Shown: in pieces, positions 1-12,035 of the stretch
Position numbering within the stretch: the first letter of the stretch is position 1
Layout of the letters: each line of letters starts with the position of its first letter
Source: Haemonchus contortus
Taxonomy: Eukaryota; Nematoda; Chromadorea; Rhabditida; Trichostrongylidae
DNA: 64,000 bases
Assembly: GCA_000469685.2 (NCBI GenBank)
Contig: LS997565.1
Coordinates: forward strand, 14,629,235-14,693,234
Direction of reading: 5' to 3'
The notes under the pieces: model-generated
What the model saw: the letters and a program-made list of their open reading frames with translations, nothing else
Told to the model about the DNA's origin: nothing
The model's database searches: none
Program-made: the position numbers and the translations under genes

Positions 1-250
1 TTGAAAATCGAAGTTCTCTTTTATTCTGCAAAGCCAGTCGATATGCAAAAATCCAGGTATGCCTCGGTCAGGCGTGGTTGATTTGGTATTTTCGCAAATT
101 CCTTTTGCCGGCGTTCCGGTTACAATCATCTAGAAAAATCAAATTGAAAGCGACATGAACGGTTGTCTACTGCTTAATTAGGAAGTGTTAGTCTCTGTAT
201 ACAACAGCTAAGCTTATTAATAATTGTAATTCAGATCGTTCCTAATCCCT

Positions 251-441
251 CCCGTTAATTGGCACCAGACTCGTGTGGCAGAATAAAAACACTGACTTTT
301 ACAATGGCTGGCCACCGTAAGTCACTGTATCACCCACATAAGCATTCGATACGCCACTGCGATTCTGAATGAATATCAAATGCGGGAGCGCACCCCTGAG
401 ACGGGATTGATTGACGCTCAGAGACTTTATTCTTATCCTTT
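251..441 (+). repeat. SINE fragment, 5' truncated
   Basis: This matches the body and tail of the SINE family seen complete at 22012-22311. It has the CCAGACTCGT block, the AAAACACTGACTT block, the CGATTCTGAATG block and the TTATCCTTT tail. The tRNA-like head with the A and B boxes is missing, as expected of a 5'-truncated retroposed copy. Confidence 0.75.
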
Positions 442-3400
442 AATTTCCATCGCTTGCTACAAATAATGGCAAGAAGAGGCTGGAGATGGAGCAGCCGAGT
501 TGTCGTAGATCAGGTTTGTAGGTAGGCAGACGGGTAATGTTCACTGAGCGTAGCAAATTGGTGGTGGAGATGGCAATTTGCTTCATATTCTGGTTCCGTT
601 TTTTATTTCCGGATGATGAATACTGGTTCGTTAAAGGTAGGATAAGTGCTATGCAAGAGCAGCTGCAGTGGGAGTGAATAAACGTTCTGGCCAGATTGCT
701 GCCATGCAGCTGTGCACCCTCAAAAGTCACGTGTGCGGTTGATGTCCGTTTTTTCGTTGTCATCGACGTCTTGCTGCAAATGTTTGTTCATTCTTCGATA
801 CCACGTGTCTCTTTATGGCTGTGGTAAGTCATCGCTGCTTCTTTCTTACCTTTACATCTGGATTGTTTATTCTTCTCCCTGAAAAAGTCTATTTTGAGCA
901 TTGCTTATCGATTAGCTGCCACAGTATTTTTCTTTTCATTGCCTTCGTTATTGCTATCTTGCTTGTTCATAGTCATGTTTACCCTTAGTTCGCTTTTTCC
1001 ACGTTCTCCTCATCTTTCATTCTATTTGCGCCTTTCCAATGCGCTTCTGTTTGCACTTAGCTGGCTCTACCATGATGAATCCGATTTTTATTCATAACCC
1101 TTTCGTGCTACGTATACCCTTGTAATGAAAAGTAAACAGTGTGCTCGCTTTATTCTCAGGATCGGAGGATGTTCTCCAGTGTTTGCTGTATCAATGGGAT
1201 TTCTGTGATCCCTCAGGGTTTCTAGTCACCCCACCCCGAACCTGATGCGGTTCTAGGGCTGACATTGCTTTTCGGTCAGGAACTCTTTGTGAGGTACCCT
1301 CGTCTTTGTTTTTAGTGCTCTCAGGGAGTACATGTTCGTGTTTACCATGACAGGAAGTGTTTGGTTCCAGAAGCAAGAAGAAGGGTTCAAGAAGCATCTG
1401 AATATTGCTCCCAGTCCCCCAAAAATCCCTCACCCTTTAATGGCAGAGGTTGTTTGTTGGTTCTCGTTTCTCTTTGGCTGTGAGTTTTTGATTTGGGTAC
1501 TTTACATTTGAAAGTTTCGACTCCTCCCACTGCTCCCTGATATGATCAGGGTCATCAGGGAAATAAAAATAAATAAATCTCGACATTTTTTTTTCTGCAA
1601 ATCGTTATGATCGTCATGATATGCACAAAAAAGGACATAACTTCTATGGATGTGCAATCATGTTTTGCCTATATCTCCTATTCCAAATCGTTTCTCAAAA
1701 ATGGGCCTCATATTTCCCACGCAATCAAAGCGGCAACCACGTCTACGATTTCACGAACGCTTTCCTGTGTTCTTTGGTCATTTCGATGTCTTCTTGGAGT
1801 CGTCATTTTACGAGGACGTTTTTGCAATGTGTGCTGTTGGAAAGTGTGCAATTCAAATCCTTTTTCGCCGCCCACACCCTTGCTTCCGATTCTGAGTATT
1901 CGGCTTTTCTGAGGTTCACAGTGATCACCATTGATCCTCACCTTTCGAGCTATTTCTCATCTGTCAATTTGTCATCTGTCAGTTTAATCTTGCAGCATCC
2001 TCATGCTATGTGCATTGATGCATTGTTTTGTTGGCATCTGTTTGTGACAATTCGGCCCCTAATCCTTGTTGATTCACGATTTTCTATTCATTAAATTTCT
2101 CCCGTTTGTTTTTATTTTTCGATCAGTGTCATCTAGAATTTCCATCCCGGAGAGGTTTTTAAAAGCAGCATTGTCCTTGGGCGCGGTTTACGTCACCTCT
2201 TTCTGAATGCATGATTCACTTAGTCTAAGCGCTTCCTCTCTACGCAGCGGTCAATCTTATCTCGTTCTAGAGATTTAGGTTAAGATTGGCGGAAATCGTC
2301 ATCCATTTCAGTGCTATTCCATTTATAGGTGGTGATATTATCTGAACGATTATTATTCGCCGTATTTCGAAGAGCTCATTCCCTGAACTTTATTTATTCT
2401 ATAGGACAAATTCACTACAGTTGTAGAAGTAGAATGGGGACTTGATGCGGTCGGATGTGGCATGTTTTGGAGCTTTAGTACATATTTTGAAAAGCGTATA
2501 GAGCGAGCTGTGGTTCGGACATGAGCAGTCCTCGTTATGAACTTTTCAAAGCATGTTGTTCCTTGCCATGATTCCGAAATTTGTTTTTATTCAATCGTGC
2601 CAATTCCATGGGTGTCTGACAGTTTATTGCATGCGTGACATTGAATTGTCGAATTTTCATGTCACCCGATGACATAGCAGTAGACCATTTTCAATTGATC
2701 GTGTTCGTGAACATGCCAGATTGGCTATTCACCTTCATCAGAGCGTTTGCCATGCTAAATTCAATGGCTGTTCCGGTTTCCGTCAAGGCAAGAAAAAATC
2801 GTGTATTTCGCCCAAACCTTTTGTCGATTGTGATAGATTGTTGTTGTGCACGAAACAACTATTTTCTTTTCTTCTCTGCAGAGATTGTAATGTTAATCCC
2901 GCCTACCATTTCTTTTCTTTTATCGGATTGTCTCCCTCTGCTAGTCCTTTTTTTCGATATATTCACTTTCCTTAGGGTTCCTTAGCTTTTCCTGATTGTA
3001 TGGGTATGTATGGCTCAGGCGTACTGGACATTTCTGGGGTCGCTTTGGAGAAGTCACGTGTCCTGACGAAACAGTGGGCAATTGGTAGGGTGGAGACCGT
3101 ACCGAGGGTGTTCTAGCCACCCTGCCATGGAGAAATTGTAGTGGGGAGTGCATTTAGGGTCTGCAAGAACGGTGATTTACGAGTGGCGTAAGTTTAGCAG
3201 CGGACGAGCCAAAATAGAACTTGTTCCATGCAATGCACCTATCTATTCAATTTCACTACCACTTGTCCTTTGATGTCTCTCGAGAGTAGTAGAGGCCGTA
3301 ATAGTGAAACTGGATCCCGAGCCTCATCTTGAGCCCAACTCTACCTTACATTTGATGAACACTAAGCATGGACTACGTGAACGGGTGTTTATGGTTAGAT

Positions 3401-3489
3401 TTGTGTCGCGAGGCCATGAAAGAAACCGTTTTTACAGGGGTTTTGAAGTGGGGAAAAAAGAGTAGCCAGTCATACATGCCAACGGTAAA

Positions 3490-3736
3490 TAAGGATGAAG
3501 GATAAAGTTTTCGGGAGTTAATCAATCCCGTCTGAGGGATGCGCCCCGCAATGGACTTCCATTCAGAATCGTAGCGTGTTGAGTGCGTATATGGCCTATA
3601 CAATGGTTTGTGGTGGCCAGCCTTTGTGCAAGGCAGTGCTTTTATCATCCCAGACGAGTCTGGCACCAATTAACCGACCTCGGTGGGCTGGAAGGTATGG
3701 TTGGCATGGGTGGATATCGATTTGTGGTTAGCGTTG
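3490..3736 (-). repeat. SINE fragment, minus strand
   Basis: This is an inverted copy of the same SINE family. The tail (AAGGATGAAGGATAAAG) is on the left, followed by the conserved body blocks TCCATTCAGAATCGTAG and CCCAGACGAGTCTGG. The tRNA-like head is lost or unrecognisable at the right end. Confidence 0.75.
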
Positions 3737-4665
3737 AATATGAGTGATAACATGGGTTTCTATTTTTGAAGTTATCTACAGTCTTAGGAGAGTACCACTA
3801 TCGAGAGTAGTATACAAATCATATCTCTTTACATCCTTTCCTTTTTCTTTTCATGCCATATTTTCCCATTTTTGATGGGGCTGTGAACGTCGGCAAAAAG
3901 CTATGGATGTCTGATTTGCTCTCGTTTATATTGTAGTTGTCAAAAACGGAACAGGTGCTATTAGTAGGTCCAGTTGGATCTGGATTTCTTAGTTTCGATA
4001 TTCGTTCTGTGAGGACTCCTTTTTTCCTAGACTCCAGGCCTATGGCCTTCTATCATCGGAGAATGTACTGAAGAAAGGCCACGGTCGAGGTGCTGTAGAG
4101 TGCAACCGCTGTCTTTCGTTCGCTACAGACAATTCTGACATATCCGTCATCCATTATTTAAAGCCCCTAACACCCACTGTTCTCTACTACCTTTTTATTG
4201 CGTGGCCCTATTTCGTTTTCCAATTTTACTGACAGGATCTAGTGACGAATTATAAGCTATGCTAAACATGAACCGTACGTTGCCAAGCCGACTGATTCTA
4301 TTTTGAGTGGTCGAACACCAAACCTACGGGTTGCATCATCATACACATACTATGCCTGTCTAGCGATAAGTTTTCAATTTGAACTCTTCCCATCATGAAC
4401 GGAGCAGAATGTTTTTAGTGATATGAAAAAGGCTGTCAAAACAGAAAAAAACACATAACTGTCTGGAAAAGATGACCTTTTGTAGGGATCAGTGTCGAGA
4501 GTTCCAAAAGCAACACTTTTTTCTCTCTGATCGGATTATTTTGCACCGCTGTGTTTCGTGGTTTTCTTATATAGCGTAATCCCTGTCCTTGACATTAGTC
4601 TGACAACCTCTGAAGTGTTCTTAACGAATATGCACTCAGATATTGTCGAAGGTGGTTGAAACTAT

Positions 4666-7600
4666 ATGGAAAAGAGGTATTTAGAAAAAACTCGCTTTTT
4701 AGATGCCATTCTAACTTCTCTCTTGTTCAATACCACTTTAGTTGAACTAAATTCTCAGAAGTTTCGTCATTTAGGCGCTAAATTTGATTTTTCCATTCCG
4801 TTTTGTTTATCAGTTATATTTATAGAACACAAGAAAGTACAACTGTCGTACATTCTTTTGAAGAAAGGCATACCGTGGTTAGCCATCATAGCGGCCAAGA
4901 ATCTTCGTCTTCCATCTACGGCCATCACACTGAAACAACAAACGCTTCAAAGGAGGCGGGGCAAACGGAGCAAGTTCGTGTTTTCGCCCGATTTCGCGTC
5001 GCATTTCCAAATCTTGTGAATTGTCAGCTGTTCTATTTTAACTTGGCTCCAACCGTTCTTATAACTGGTGCCATCCTGAACAGAATTTTATTAGCTTGTC
5101 TCATGTTCAATTGTGCATTGGGAATAGTTTCAGGAGCCGGTAGTTCTTCAAAGGAACGGATCTGGTCAGCGTTCGTGGCCCGTCAAAACCTACGATCACG
5201 TGAAAATCTCCCAACAGAAACAAAAAATGCCTGATATTGAAAGTTATGCACACAACGGCAACATTCCTCACCCGGAGAAGATCATTGGAGAAGAAAATGC
5301 GGTGTTGAGAGATTGGAATCCTCGAGCTCTAGTGAGAGCCCTCTATGAGGTGAGCTGGAATGTCGACAATCTAAATTTCTCATGACAGGGCACCTTTACC
5401 AACTTAATCTTTCTCTATCGTCTGCAAAAGAAACTTCATTCCAGAGAGTTAGCGCCAGATATGCCGTAGCAAACGGTTTTTATTGTAGATGTGTCAATAA
5501 TAAGAGAAACCGGTTGGCTGTCGTTGTTGACTTTTTGACGAACACACAACGACAGGGATCGGCTGATCGCTTCAAAGATCATTTTGGAAAACTTTGTTCC
5601 TCCCCAAATCCCTGAGCCTTCTGGAAAATTCTGAAAAAAACTAAGATTTTTGCAAAATTCAACTGAAAGTATTTATTTATTCATAAATTTCAGGTGTCGT
5701 ATGAGCCACGAGTGGAGACAAAACGAAATCGCTTTATCAGCATGGAAGGTCATGTTGAGGTGCCCTCAGATGAGACATCCACCGTAGCCGAATTGGAAAG
5801 GCATTGGAAACAGCTGTATATGCGTACCAAGGAAGGAAGGTTACAGATTTTTGTGGTATGTCATTACTTCATTAGGTTACTGTGATATCGAATGTAGGAA
5901 AAAAGCCGCTGTTGAGAAAACGTGGAGAGAGTATTCCATTCAGCAATCCCAAAGCGTTGAGCAGTAAGAAATGCCGATTTTGCCAAAAATGGAATACTGT
6001 AGAAGTGTCACATCACAGCCCCGTTCATGACGCATTCGCTGCCGCCATCGATAATTCTTTGCCACATCTTTGACGTATCGAACAATCGTATCTTGCAATG
6101 AATTAATGCGAAAAAAATTGTCGGAACGATAAAGGCGTTGTCCTTGTTCGCGCTGCGCCACGCCTTGGACATGCGTTTGAATTTATGTTGCTGGTAAGCC
6201 CCAATATTGCCGGTGGAGGAAGTTGCAAAGCCAGTCAGTCACGTTCAACCCCCCAGAAAGGACTAGTACAATTGGCCGCTCGCGTATAGGTGACCTACTA
6301 CTCTGTTCCATGGACTGAATTACAGTAATAACCAGTCCAATACCTCAAAAATGCTTGAGGTAAGATATTCAGTGGAATCTCCGATGGTTTTTGGCTTTGA
6401 CATGTGGTTGTTATATGCCCTGGGGCTATTTATTTGGTCTCGTCGTTAACATCTGGCCACCTAATCCTTGATCTTCCGGTTTGGGTTCGTAACTGGTTGC
6501 CCTTAAATCCTAAATACCCCAGAATTTCTTTAAAATAGGTTCAGATTTTGTTTTAGAAGAGCAGGGATTTAGCAGGATGGCTTCCATTTGTTGAAAACCT
6601 TCGATTCGGTTTTAGTTTTCTCTCTGAAACGGTGAAGTGAGCACAGTGTTGATCAGCTGTGATTTTCTTTGGCGAATGTGTTTCTGATACAGCTGAAGGA
6701 GAAGATTTATTTACTATAATTCCTGTGACTATGGCAACAGTAAATAATCTGCGCGAAGGATGGAAAACGGATTAGTCCAGTGACGGAATACGCAGCGTCT
6801 TATTTCGGGACTCGAACCGTCCAGTAGTAACCAATTGTTGCCTTTCTTCGAGCCCGGTTAATCAGCGCTTGACCTCACAGGGACCATAAAAATTTCATTA
6901 GAGGGCAACCGCAGGACATCGCCAAGGCCAAACTCGCGTTTGATGTAATGAGGATCTTGACAGAGGCTAATCCTGAAAGGGCTGATAAAACTCGACCTAT
7001 CCACTTCACTTTTTTTTTATAAACTTCTTCACTGTGGTCCTGCCATAAAACGCATTCCAAGAAAATCCCAAACAGTTGAGCAAAACATCTGGTTCAAGCA
7101 TTCGATCATCTTAAAAGGAATACTGTAGCGCATTACCGGACTAGATTAATGTTGTAGGGATTGAAAGAGATGACGTACGAAGCCTTGAGAGGAAGCAGTA
7201 CATAGCATAGATTACCAGCTTGACTTGTGAGGCTTTTATTTGGAAAAGATTACAGTAAGCGCTGGGTCCCGATTGGAAGGGAGAACATATTAAGGGGTTC
7301 TTGAAGACTACCAACTCGCCGTCAAAAATTACCTTTTTCTACATCGCTCACATTTTTTACTTTTAGTCCCACTGTGCTGATGAAGCGCCGGCTGAAGAAA
7401 TAGTGCTGTCTGGTGTCGACGTGGACGCGAACAGAGATGAACGAACGCTTACCATTCATGGCGGACGCGATCATATCAGAATGACATTACGGTATGTTCA
7501 GTTCTTGAGCAGAAAACATTAACGTTCCCTGGCTTGCATTATCGTTGAGGTTTCTATTTTGAACGGCTTCTCGAAAAAGAGGGTTATCTCGAATCCCCCT

Positions 7601-10600
7601 AGTTGCGTTGTTTTCGCCGTTATTCTCTGAATCGTCAGTTTTCATTAGCTGTTTTTCACTATGCACAGAGGCGAAACGGATGCAACTAACAAAACATGAG
7701 TTTCATGTTTGTCACAGCTTTCCGGCGTCTGGCATCTTGTTCACAGCCATAGGGATGTTTACGGCTTTCGCCTAACAATATTTGAGTAGTGGTTTCTGTT
7801 TCTTTTCTCGGCTTTAGCCAACGAAAACAACTTGTGTCATCTGGGAACTGAGATCTAGTGGTGTTGACGAAGTTGCCACCCACACGAGCATTTGAGAGCG
7901 AAATTGCATTCTGTAAACATTGGGAATAGTCGAAAATATCGTTGATGACGACAATTTAAATTGCGCGATTCATTTAGCGTACAATCGAATGTGTTCGACA
8001 AATGGCGACATTCACTTCTTTCCCATGCTGCTTCATCACAAATTGATGCCTATGTTAAACCGATCCCGAAGACGTTCCAGCATCTTACCGAGGTGAGAAT
8101 TCGTCGTGTGGAAGGCTTTTTGATTGGCAAACTCATAGAGACTCTTCATGAAAGTTTGCGTGATATACCCAGGCTTGTGCACAAGGGTGGACGTAAGATT
8201 CCTTCCAAGATGGAGTATCAGAATGGGCGCGCAAGCTCCAGGGAAGTTTTGAGAAAATAGCGTCAACGGTTCCGTGGGATTCCGTAAAAGATATTTGTAT
8301 TAATCACCATCTGGTCATTGAGTATGCTGCGTCTTCAGGGAATCTTAGGGACATCAGAGGATGGACTTATATTTTGGCAACATCCAAGTGAGAGTGCATC
8401 AGTCAGAAGCTTAAATCTGCTTCTTCTTGTCAAACTTGGTGGTAGCTCATTAGGTTTGAGTTGAACACAGCAGTGAAGCCCGTGCCATGCACTTGGGAAT
8501 GCACTTGTTTTCAATTTTCCATTTTTCAGCGAGTGGTTGTTCTTGAAATCGGTTCCTGTTCTATTCGTGGTGGTGTGCTGACAACTGAACCTAGCCTTCC
8601 GCAGTCTTTCTTCCCGGCCATCGCTGTGCGTACAGATGACGGTCGAATTATTGTCGGTGAAGACGCTTATGCCCCTGAGGTACGTTTTTGATTTCGTCCT
8701 TCACTTTATGACAAGGGGTCTTTTTCACTGCTATTTTGGGTAAAGTTTCCACCCATATGCTAAGCGTGATTGGTAATCTATCAGATCGTTCCATTTTTCG
8801 ACGAAAAGAGCGAATTAGGATTATGGTAGTTTATGTGAGCAACGCAATACAGTTCACATACGCACTGTAAAAACAAGATGTCAGTGACATAGTTGATTGA
8901 CATCCCAATTCCTCAAACTCAAGAAACATTGAAAGTAACATCACAGCTCATTGGTTAGAATGCTGTCCAAGGCTTCTACATTTTGGCAACTGGGATTGTA
9001 TTCTTCTCAACCTTTTGTTCGAGGGGCGGAGGTAGTGTATTGGCAAGTGGAGCTCTTCAGACTCTGGTTACGGGTTCGAATCCCGTATCTGCCTAAGCCA
9101 ACGAAACCATTCATCCCTCTGAGGTCGGTAAACAGGTACCAGACTCGTCTGGGAGGATAAAAGCACTCACTTGTACATCGGCCTGCTACCGTAAGTCATT
9201 GTATTTGCCGTCTACGCATTCAATATGCCACAACGTTTCTGAATGGAAGTCGAATGCATGGGCGCATCCCTCCAAAGGGGTTGGTTAACGCCCCAGGAAT
9301 TCATTCTTCATCCTTATCCTTTCGCTCATAAGTGAAACACCGTGGAACAAATGCTTGTCTATTTTATTAGGTGTGCTCTAGGCATTTTTTAAAAAGATTC
9401 CAGCGTTCACTACCACCCAAATAAGAATAAATCGTTTCCGAGTACACCTCCCAGAAATGAATACCAATCACTGGGACATTCATTATCTGCGTGACAGCTG
9501 TATCAGTACATAAAAATTACACGAGTCGCATTTCATTGGGAGACGAGAACAATACGCACTTTTGAAAGGGCGAATTCGGGTTTATGATAGCGGGGAACGG
9601 GAGATGCCAGCTCCCGTCGATGAATTTTACGCTGCAACACATGTGGATGACATCTAAAGACACGGCGAGGGGTTTTGCACTGACGAAATTTCTACCGCGG
9701 TCATGGACTGAAGCACAAAGCAGCTGTTAAGAAACAAAATTTTGTATGTTTTGCCAAAAGTTTGAAAAGTTGTACTTACATTCTTGTTCTCTTTCTTGTA
9801 ATATTTTTATTTTTTATTGTTTTTATTGCTATTTTATTGTTTCAGATCCGCCATCATGGAGAATTTGTTCGTCCTATTCAAGCGTTGGATCCTAATGTTG
9901 AGCGATACACAATGGATCGTGAAGTCGTAAAAGAGTGCATGAAAAAGGTTGTAAAAGACCTCAACGTGAATCCATCGCAGTACAAGGTTGGTTGGTGATC
10001 CTTCCCTTAGCCGTAGGTGTGCGGCTATCGCATTTGTTCATTTAGGTCCTTTTGTCCATTCCACAAAACATCCCTGTTGCTCTTATCGGTGAATTACTCA
10101 CACTTGCCTTGAAGGACATCGGCTTCCAGGTATGTTACTGTTACGTTCTTGTTTTTCTCTGGGAGGTACCTATTGAGAGTATTGTTATTTTCTACTTTTA
10201 GGGTGCCGCTATTACACGCCAACCGTCTTTGATCCTTTACGCATATGATGTTACCACAGGTGTAGTTGTCGACATTGGAGATCGCTTGAACATTGTTCCT
10301 GTTATTGATGGTGCGTTCAGGAGCTCCCTTTGAGATGAGCTGTCTGGTAGCAGGAGCCCTTACTTATCCCTTCAGGTTATGTTGTTGAGTCAGCGATCTG
10401 TTCAATACCATATGGAGCAACTCAAGTGCGAGAAGCCTTACGGACCACCTTGTGCTCGAATAACAAAGGACTGTATTCATTCCAGAGCCCCATAGAGAAG
10501 CTCATTCTACGCTACGTCTTGGAACAGGTCAGTGTGAGTACATCTCGATTGAGTAGATGTAGAAATTTCTGTCATTGTTATGCTTTCTCAAGCTACATAG

Positions 10601-12035
10601 TATGCCATGTCTCTCCACACGACGTCCAATAAATGAAGTCAGTAAAGAGTGACAATGATTATAGGCTACTCTTCATGGCCGCAGAGTAAGTGTATGTAGC
10701 GTATGTAAACCATATAGTGTGTGCTAGTGTTTCTAGCAGAAACTAGACTAAATTAGTTGAGTGTGGTCACCTATCGATGTTCACAATACTGATCCCTTAA
10801 ATGCCTCCTTTTAGACAAGCTACGTCCCTGATGATTACACACAAGAGGAAAAAACGTCAAAAGAAGTCAATATATCCCTTGATCGGTTTGACCCTCTTCC
10901 AGGGATGCCGACGAAATTCAGCGTAAGTTCATTTTCAGAATTTTTATGAAATTGATATTGTTACTGCAATGGAACGCCTCTGTTTGTATTGCAGTAGTGA
11001 ACAATTTGCTCAACAATAAGGCTGCTAAAGTCTTAATCTCAAACCCTCTCATCATATTTAAAATTTATAGCTGTTGACTACTAGGTTATTATGCCGTATG
11101 AAAGAGTCTGCCGAAAATTTCGCAATAGTTCAGGCTCTTTCGAGACTTTCTGGAAGTTTCTGGGGGTTTTTACGTGTGGGGGCATTACCCATTTGTGTAC
11201 GCATAACGTATTTGACTGCCTCTTCCTTGCTCATTTACCCATATAATGACTGATCGAGCGGATGTAGAAATTTCTGTCATTGTTATGCTTTCTCAAGCGA
11301 AACCTGCTCATCAGCGAGCCTTGCTCTAACAGCCGATATGGCTGATTTGTTTAATTTCACCCACATGTGTTTCTACGTCCCTTTTTCCTTTTTCTCTGAC
11401 TTGTTCCAGCCTCCAGTGTAGCGATCATATCATTTCAGATAGATAACTCACGGTTCCTCTGCACAGAAGGCCTTTTCCGCCCGAAGAAGTGGGGTCTCGA
11501 TACCAAAGGCTTGCATCAGCTGGTGCACGAAGCTGTCCAGATGAGCCCAATCGACAGCAGGAGAACTCTTTACAGGTGAGTTCAGCTTTCGAGCCGAATT
11601 TTCTCTGTCAGTATTTCTGATGTTCTACTTTTTTCCTTCCGAATTGGCATGAAAATCATTGCAAAGGTGTAAGTACGGGACCACTGCAAAATTTTGTAGA
11701 TCTAGTTCGAAGTGTGTCATTTATAGGAATATCTATCTTGCTGGGGGAGCGTCCTTAATGCCCGGTTTGGCCGAGAAGTTGGAACAAGAACTTGCCGCCA
11801 TTGTACCGAACTCTATTCATACCCAGGTATGGAGTTTGTCCAAGTTTATTTCTTGGCGAATGGAGATTCTTTCTGCGAAATTTATTTTTTTCAGGTACAC
11901 ATATCCCCATGGAGGTACAATGCAGCGTATTTGGGAGCCCAAATAGTCGCTTCAGCGTCAACGTTCAGTGATAGCTGTATTTCACTCGAAAATCTGCCAA
12001 CGTTCCTATCACATCTACAATCCTCTTGTTTTTGA
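4666..12035 (+). CDS. PH-domain / actin-related fusion protein, 15 exons
   Basis: The exons are 4666-4676, 4814-4973, 5134-5349, 5694-5855, 7367-7491, 7978-8092, 8530-8679, 9846-9986, 10046-10129, 10202-10310, 10376-10527, 10815-10922, 11439-11575, 11727-11826 and 11895-12035. All junctions are GT-AG with matching phases and total 1911 nt (636 residues). Residues 1-130 are S/T/H/Q-rich and look disordered. Residues about 145-250 form a PH-like domain: beta-strand pattern around HWKQLYMRTKEGRLQIFV and a C-terminal helix with FDKWRHSLL. Residues 264-636 align end to end with actin (373 versus 375 residues) and even end in CF. The nucleotide-binding loops are altered: EIGSCSIRGG replaces the first phosphate loop, DIGDRLN the second (DIGD kept), and AGGASLMPG the adenosine motif. 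A pseudo-actin anchored by its PH domain is my inference. I know no named family with this architecture and give no symbol. The 11-nt first exon is the least certain part; the chain from 4814 onward is strong. The gene is convergent with OPLAH. Confidence 0.88.
5856..7366 (+). other. Large intron of the PH-actin gene
   Basis: This 1.5-kb intron splits the PH-like domain between residues 183 and 184. The flanking exons join in phase 0 and the domain is complete without it. I see no extra exon and no recognisable repeat inside. Confidence 0.7.
9023..9322 (+). repeat. Full-length SINE in an intron of the PH-actin gene
   Basis: This is a nearly complete plus-strand copy. The head GGGGCGGAGGTAGTG leads into an A-box-like stretch, then a perfect B box (GGTTCGAATCC), the CCAGACTCGTCTGGGAGG body block and the TTCATCCTTATCCTTT tail. 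It lies in the intron between the exons ending at 8679 and starting at 9846, in the same orientation as the gene. Confidence 0.85.
10556..10593. repeat. 38-bp exact intronic repeat, copy 1
   Basis: A 38-nt segment beginning GATGTAGAAATTTCTG and ending CTTTCTCAAGC recurs exactly at 11261-11298, in the next intron of the same gene. It lies just after the exon ending at 10527. The flanks are only weakly similar. Confidence 0.9.
11261..11298. repeat. 38-bp exact intronic repeat, copy 2
   Basis: Exact second copy of the segment at 10556-10593. The preceding bases (TGATCGAGCG here, CGATTGAGTA there) are partly alike, so the duplicated unit was probably somewhat longer. Confidence 0.9.

Larger units (their letters stand above)
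1..4665. other. Left intergenic region, no supported gene
   Basis: I see no exon chain here. The longer open frames, for example 1621-2094 (+) and 2635-2985 (+), are rich in F, S, L and C, as expected of chance frames in T-rich DNA, and match no family I know. The only recognisable content is two fragments of the window's SINE family, at 251-441 and 3490-3736. The promoter of the gene starting at 4666 should lie in the right part, but I cannot point to a specific element. Confidence 0.6.

Noticed and set aside
1621..2094. 157-codon plus-strand open frame
   Set aside because: Very F/S/C-rich; two other frames are open over the same bases, which fits chance in T-rich DNA.
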